DNA of 5,055 nucleotides from Verrucomicrobiota bacterium (GTDB lineage: Bacteria > Verrucomicrobiota > Verrucomicrobiia > Opitutales > Opitutaceae), in the NCBI GenBank assembly GCA_023430825.1, contig JAEYYL010000106.1, positions 1 through 5,055 of the forward strand, given 5' to 3'. Shown piece after piece: positions 1 to 5,055 of this stretch (position 1 is the first letter of the stretch; every line of letters begins with the position of its first letter). Made by a program: the position numbers and the translations under genes. The notes beneath the pieces are model-generated. The model was given only the letters and a program-made list of their open reading frames with translations, was not told the origin of the DNA and ran no database searches.

Positions 1-560
1 TCCTCCCCCGGCACCACGCGGCCATCGTAATGCCGCACCGACTGCCGCGTCCAAGCGAGCCCCTCCGGTTGCTCCGGCAGATTCACGTTCACCAGCGGAA
101 AATCCGTCTCGCGCAGGATCAACGCCAGCGCCTCCGCCGCCCACGGCACGATCTGCGTGAAATCCGGCTCGCTGTCCGTCGACGGCGTGCTGAACGCGAT
201 GCCGCGCAACCCCAGCAACGCCGCCTGCTTCGCCGCCGCCAGCGTGCCCGAGTGCCAGATCGCGTTGCCCAGATTCGTCCCGAGATTGATCCCCGACAGC
301 ACGAGATCCACGTCCTTCCACTGGTTCACGCCCAGCATCACGCAATCCGCCGGCGTCCCGTTCACGCGATACGCCTCGAACTTCGGCAGCGGCGTGCGAC
401 GATAGGTCACCGGCCGCGTCGCCGTGATCGAATGGCTCGCCGACGACTGCTCGACGTCCGGCGCCACGATACGCACGTCGCCGAATTTCGCCGCCACTTC
501 CGCCAGCGCGAAAAGCCCCGGACTATAGATCCCGTCGTCGTTTGAAATCAGAATGCGCAT
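1..560 (-). CDS. surE: 5'/3'-nucleotidase SurE, partial (C-terminus beyond left edge)
   Basis: SurE is a metal-dependent phosphatase that removes phosphate from nucleoside 5'- and 3'-monophosphates in the cytoplasm, and it is linked to stationary-phase survival. The reverse strand reads MRILISNDDGIYSPGLFALA at the N-terminus, the family signature. The expected metal ligands are present: D8 and D9 of NDDG, S39 in APDVEQSSAS, and N92 in SGINLGTN. The conserved GTPADCV (residues 68-74) and HSGT (103-106) segments follow. 186 residues are visible; the family is usually about 250, so roughly the last quarter lies outside the window. The start is the ATG whose complement is at 558-560, chosen because the family begins at this methionine and a strong Shine-Dalgarno precedes it. 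Codons end mostly in G (GCG, GTG, CTG, ACG), unlike the C-ending codons of the plus-strand genes here. The assignment is secure; the exact substrate range cannot be read from the sequence. Confidence 0.96.
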   Translation of the reverse strand, partial: MRILISNDDGIYSPGLFALAEVAAKFGDVRIVAPDVEQSSASHSITATRPVTYRRTPLPKFEAYRVNGTPADCVMLGVNQWKDVDLVLSGINLGTNLGNAIWHSGTLAAAKQAALLGLRGIAFSTPSTDSEPDFTQIVPWAAEALALILRETDFPLVNVNLPEQPEGLAWTRQSVRHYDGRVVPGE

Positions 561-565
561 GGGTT

Positions 566-571
566 ACCTCC
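566..571 (-). promoter_or_regulatory. Shine-Dalgarno of surE
   Basis: The minus strand carries a perfect GGAGGT five nucleotides before the surE ATG. It fixes the surE start and is the only textbook ribosome binding site in the window; the three plus-strand genes lack a comparable one. Confidence 0.85.
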
Positions 572-606
572 GCTCGCACCGCTACTCCACCCGGCGGGTT
601 TTTCAA

Positions 607-1560
607 ATGCCACTGCCCATCGCGCTCCTCCACAATTCCGGCGCCGGAAAAGCGGATCTCTCCGCCGACGAACTCACCGCCCTGCTCCGCGCCGCCGGGT
701 TTGCCCCCACCTATTTCTCGCTCGAGGAGCAACTCGACGACCCCGCGCTTCTCACCACCGGCGAGTTCGTCGCCGTCGCCGGCGGCGATGGCAGCATCCG
801 CGCCGCCGCGCTGCGCTTCGCCCACACCGGCCGCGCGCTGGCCCCGCTGCCGCTCGGCACCGCGAACAACATCGCCACGAGCCTCGGCATTCGCGGCGAA
901 CCCGCCGAAATCATCGCCGGCTGGAAGAAACCGCAGCGCCGCTCCATCGACCTCGGCCTCGCCACCGGCCCGTGGGGCAAACAACGTTTCATCGAGGGCG
1001 TGGGCGTCGGCCTCGTCGGCCGCGCGATCTCGATCATCGAGTCCATCGCCGAAGCCAGCGGCCACGACTACGCGAACCGCGACGACGAACTCCATCGCGA
1101 CTTGTGCGTGTTTCTCGCCATTGCCTCCGAAATGTCGCCGCTCGGGCTCGGCGTTGCGCTCGACAGCGAGGAAGTGCGCGACGCCTTTCTTCTCCTCGAG
1201 ATTCTCAACATCACGCGCGCCGGCCCGCGCCTCGAACTCGCCGCGCATGCCGACATGTCCGACGGTTTTTTCGACGTCATCTCCGTCACCACCGGCGAAC
1301 GCGAAAAACTCAAGGAGCGTCTCGTCCAACATTTCTCCCAACGCTCCGGCCCAATCCTCGATTCACGCCAGGCCCGCCACATCCGCATCACCACCGCGCA
1401 TTGCGACCTCCGCATCGACGATCGCCTGATGCTCCGTTGCGACGACCCCGCCAAACCGCTCGCCGAACCCATCGTCGTCGACATCGCCGTCGAACCCAAG
1501 GCCCTCGAAATCCTCGTGCCCGCCACCGCCACCCGCGACGACGGCCCGGCCGCCGATTGA
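607..1560 (+). CDS. Diacylglycerol kinase / YegS-type lipid kinase family protein
   Basis: Members transfer the ATP gamma-phosphate to a lipid hydroxyl such as diacylglycerol or a sphingoid base, at the cytoplasmic face of the membrane. From the ATG at 607 the protein has 317 residues, near the usual 300. The N-terminal catalytic domain shows NSGAG (10-14), GGDGS (59-63, GGDGT in most relatives) and PLGTANNIA (82-90). The C-terminal beta-sandwich domain shows DLGLA (115-119), EGVGVG and SDGFFDV (218-224). The usual C-terminal DGE motif reads D271-D272-R273, so a residue reported as catalytic in DgkB may be missing. An in-frame ATG at 553 would add 18 residues, but it overlaps the surE start, and family similarity begins only after M607; I prefer 607. 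A weak GGCGGG lies 8 nt upstream. The next gene follows after 10 nt, suggesting an operon. The superfamily is secure; the lipid substrate is unknown. Confidence 0.88.
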   Translation: MPLPIALLHNSGAGKADLSADELTALLRAAGFAPTYFSLEEQLDDPALLTTGEFVAVAGGDGSIRAAALRFAHTGRALAPLPLGTANNIATSLGIRGEPAEIIAGWKKPQRRSIDLGLATGPWGKQRFIEGVGVGLVGRAISIIESIAEASGHDYANRDDELHRDLCVFLAIASEMSPLGLGVALDSEEVRDAFLLLEILNITRAGPRLELAAHADMSDGFFDVISVTTGEREKLKERLVQHFSQRSGPILDSRQARHIRITTAHCDLRIDDRLMLRCDDPAKPLAEPIVVDIAVEPKALEILVPATATRDDGPAAD

Positions 1561-1570
1561 GCAAATTTCC

Positions 1571-1861
1571 ATGGACAACCGCCGCGTTCTGAATCTTTTT
1601 CGCGCCATGGCACCGCCGCCCGCCGAGAAACTCGTCACTCCCGTCAGCCTGATCGTCGATGCGATCCTCTGCATCGCGTTCTTCGCTTACATTTTCACGC
1701 TGCTCCGGATTCACGTGCCCTCGAACGATCCCGCGATGGTTGCGCTCTGGGCCGGCCTCGCCACCTCCTGCATGACCGGCGTCTTCTGGCTCGCCGTGCA
1801 AATGTTTCGCGTGGTCCTCCGCTTCCAACTGCAGCAGTCGCGGGAGAAGTCGAAAAAGTAA
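1571..1861 (+). CDS. Small two-helix membrane protein, unknown function
   Basis: I do not recognise a family for this 96-residue protein. It has a basic N-terminus (R4, R5, R11, K20) with a PPP at 15-17, then a hydrophobic segment at about 22-45. A short polar turn (RIHVPSNDP, 46-54) leads to a second hydrophobic segment at about 57-79 and a basic tail ending in REKSKK. By the positive-inside rule both ends should be cytoplasmic and the turn outside. It starts 10 nt after the lipid kinase stop and runs into a terminator, so it is probably cotranscribed and perhaps translationally coupled, since I see no Shine-Dalgarno. A second methionine (M13, position 1607) is a possible alternative start that would keep both helices. 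C-ending codons and the tight spacing support a real gene. A link to membrane lipid metabolism is only an inference from its neighbour. Confidence 0.72.
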   Translation: MDNRRVLNLFRAMAPPPAEKLVTPVSLIVDAILCIAFFAYIFTLLRIHVPSNDPAMVALWAGLATSCMTGVFWLAVQMFRVVLRFQLQQSREKSKK

Positions 1862-1890
1862 TCGGACCGAACGTCCATTCCCCCCCTTTC

Positions 1891-1916
1891 GCGGCGGCCA
1901 GAAACCGCCGCTTTTT
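1891..1916 (+). terminator. Intrinsic terminator after the kinase / membrane-protein unit
   Basis: GCGGCGG at 1891-1897 pairs perfectly with CCGCCGC at 1905-1911 (7 bp, all G-C) around a 7-nt loop, followed at once by five T at 1912-1916. It lies 29 nt past the stop at 1861. The other strand has no T run after the stem, so it should stop rightward transcription only. Confidence 0.85.
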
Positions 1917-1940
1917 CGTGCCCAGCTCCTACCCTCTTGT

Positions 1941-2020
1941 TGCTTGAGGCTTGGTGTTTCCCTGGAGCTTGGATGTTGGAGCTTGGAGCTTCGCAGCAGC
2001 GATGCTTGGAGCTTCGCGGC
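1941..2020. repeat. GGAGCTT repeat cluster (TTGGAGCTT-type intergenic repeat)
   Basis: GGAGCTT occurs four times within 51 bp: 1964-1970, 1978-1984, 1985-1991 and 2008-2014. The second and third copies are directly abutting. The last two sit in a longer direct repeat, GCTTGGAGCTTCGCRGC at 1981-1997 and 2004-2020, with one mismatch and a 23-bp period. Degenerate relatives (GCTTGAGG, GCTTGGTG) begin at 1942 and 1949, and an inverted AGCTCC lies at 1924-1929. No plausible coding frame covers the stretch, and its T- and G-rich makeup on the plus strand differs from the C-rich genes around it. From memory, similar low-complexity repeats are scattered between genes in Verrucomicrobiota genomes; I could not check this. 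Confidence 0.7.
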
Positions 2021-2066
2021 ATAGCCTCGCGTGCGACGTTGACAGGGCCTCGTGCGCGGCTATGCC
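2018..2066. repeat. Long inverted repeat / hairpin upstream of ppdK
   Basis: GGCATAGCC at 2018-2026 is the exact reverse complement of GGCTATGCC at 2058-2066. The pairing continues inward after one T/C mismatch (2027/2057): 2028-2033 pairs with 2051-2056 using four Watson-Crick and two G-T pairs. That gives 15 pairs out of 16 around a 17-nt loop (2034-2050). No T run follows, so it is not a standard terminator. It could be a protein-binding palindrome, a structured leader element or a small mobile repeat of the REP type. It touches the GGAGCTT cluster on its left. Confidence 0.65.
2039..2066 (+). promoter_or_regulatory. Candidate sigma-70-type promoter for ppdK
   Basis: A perfect TTGACA lies at 2039-2044, inside the loop of the inverted repeat. 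Sixteen nucleotides further is TATGCC at 2061-2066, which matches only the TAT of the TATAAT consensus. The position, about 60 nt before the ppdK start and after the upstream terminator, suits a promoter. The weak -10 and its overlap with the hairpin arm keep confidence low. Confidence 0.35.
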
Positions 2067-2079
2067 CTTTGCCCTTTGC
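2063..2079. repeat. Short tandem repeat, TGCCCTT unit
   Basis: TGCCCTT is repeated perfectly twice (2063-2069 and 2070-2076) and followed by a partial TGC at 2077-2079. The 7-bp period equals that of the two abutting GGAGCTT units about 75 bp upstream. It overlaps the right arm of the inverted repeat by four bases. It is short enough to be a chance or slippage product. Confidence 0.5.
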
Positions 2080-2125
2080 GCCCCAGCGCAGAGCGTTCGT
2101 TTTTTAACCAGATCATACCTCCATC

Positions 2126-4936
<2,811 letters not shown>

Positions 4937-4989
4937 TCGCAACGGCCCGCATGTCGGGCGGGGTCTCCCGATCCCGCCGTCTGCTTCCA

Positions 4990-5020
4990 GCCCCGCGCCA
5001 AAAGCGCGGGGCGTTTCTTT
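4990..5020 (+). terminator. Intrinsic terminator of ppdK
   Basis: GCCCCGCGC at 4990-4998 pairs perfectly with GCGCGGGGC at 5004-5012 (9 bp) around a CAAAA loop. A T-rich stretch, TTTCTTT, follows at 5014-5020 after one G. It lies 53 nt past the ppdK stop, with nothing coding between. Confidence 0.88.
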
Positions 5021-5032
5021 GGTCGCCTGCCG

Positions 5033-5050
5033 CCCCCCCCCCCCCCCCCC
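5033..5050. repeat. Poly-C homopolymer (18 C)
   Basis: Eighteen consecutive C end five bases before the window's right edge. It could be a true homopolymer tract between genes, or a sequencing or assembly artefact where a contig broke. Nothing downstream is visible to show whether it sits in a promoter or reading frame. Confidence 0.8.
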
Positions 5051-5055
5051 GCCCC

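Noticed and set aside
524..530. TATAGAT as a possible -10 for the lipid kinase.
   Set aside because: The bases encode the conserved SurE residues around G10-I11-Y12, and no -35 lies at a suitable distance.
30..545. A plus-strand frame opposite surE.
   Set aside because: The product is an Arg/His/Pro-rich string typical of antisense frames, while surE on the other strand has every family motif.
523..1341. A long minus-strand frame opposite the lipid kinase.
   Set aside because: Same codon-bias effect. It also overlaps the surE start and its Shine-Dalgarno, and the product is low-complexity with no family features.
2075..2105. A 7-bp hairpin (2075-2081 with 2086-2092) followed by six T at 2100-2105, resembling an attenuator before ppdK.
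   Set aside because: The stem includes a G-T pair and the T run begins seven bases after it, too far for a normal intrinsic terminator. No leader peptide or riboswitch motif is visible.
4945..4978. Two competing small hairpins just after the ppdK stop (GCCCG/CGGGC and GGCGGG/CCCGCC).
   Set aside because: Stems of 5 and 6 bp without a T run are expected by chance at this GC content; the true terminator follows at 4990.

Overview
The window looks like ordinary chromosomal DNA from a GC-rich bacterium. Two things suggest a Verrucomicrobiota member, possibly the Opitutaceae: the codon use, and a cluster of TTGGAGCTT-type repeats between genes. That placement rests on pattern memory, not on a search, so treat it as tentative. 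I see no CRISPR array, transposase, phage gene, tRNA or rRNA, and nothing that amounts to a new multi-gene system.

Layout. Positions 1-560, minus strand: the N-terminal three quarters of SurE, a nucleoside-monophosphate phosphatase, cut by the left edge. Positions 607-1560, plus strand: a lipid kinase of the diacylglycerol kinase / YegS superfamily, divergent from surE with only 46 bp between the start codons. Positions 1571-1861: a 96-residue protein with two predicted membrane helices, 10 nt after the kinase and probably cotranscribed with it. An intrinsic terminator at 1891-1916 closes that unit. Positions 1917-2125: a gene-free stretch with a GGAGCTT repeat cluster, a long hairpin with a perfect TTGACA hexamer in its loop, and a short TGCCCTT tandem repeat. 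Positions 2126-4936: a complete pyruvate, phosphate dikinase (ppdK) of 936 residues with every catalytic residue I checked in place. It ends in a strong intrinsic terminator at 4990-5020. The window stops just after an 18-base C run, which may be a contig edge.

The genes do not form an evident shared pathway. PPDK interconverts pyruvate and phosphoenolpyruvate in central carbon metabolism. SurE trims nucleotides. The kinase and the small membrane protein could both act at the inner membrane. Transcription units implied by the sequence are surE (leftward), kinase plus small membrane protein (rightward) and ppdK alone (rightward).

The observations most worth a second look are the repeat and hairpin region upstream of ppdK, the strand-wide C-over-G asymmetry that switches codon choice between surE and the plus-strand genes, the Thr-to-Ser change at the PPDK regulatory site, and the degenerate C-terminal DGE motif of the lipid kinase.
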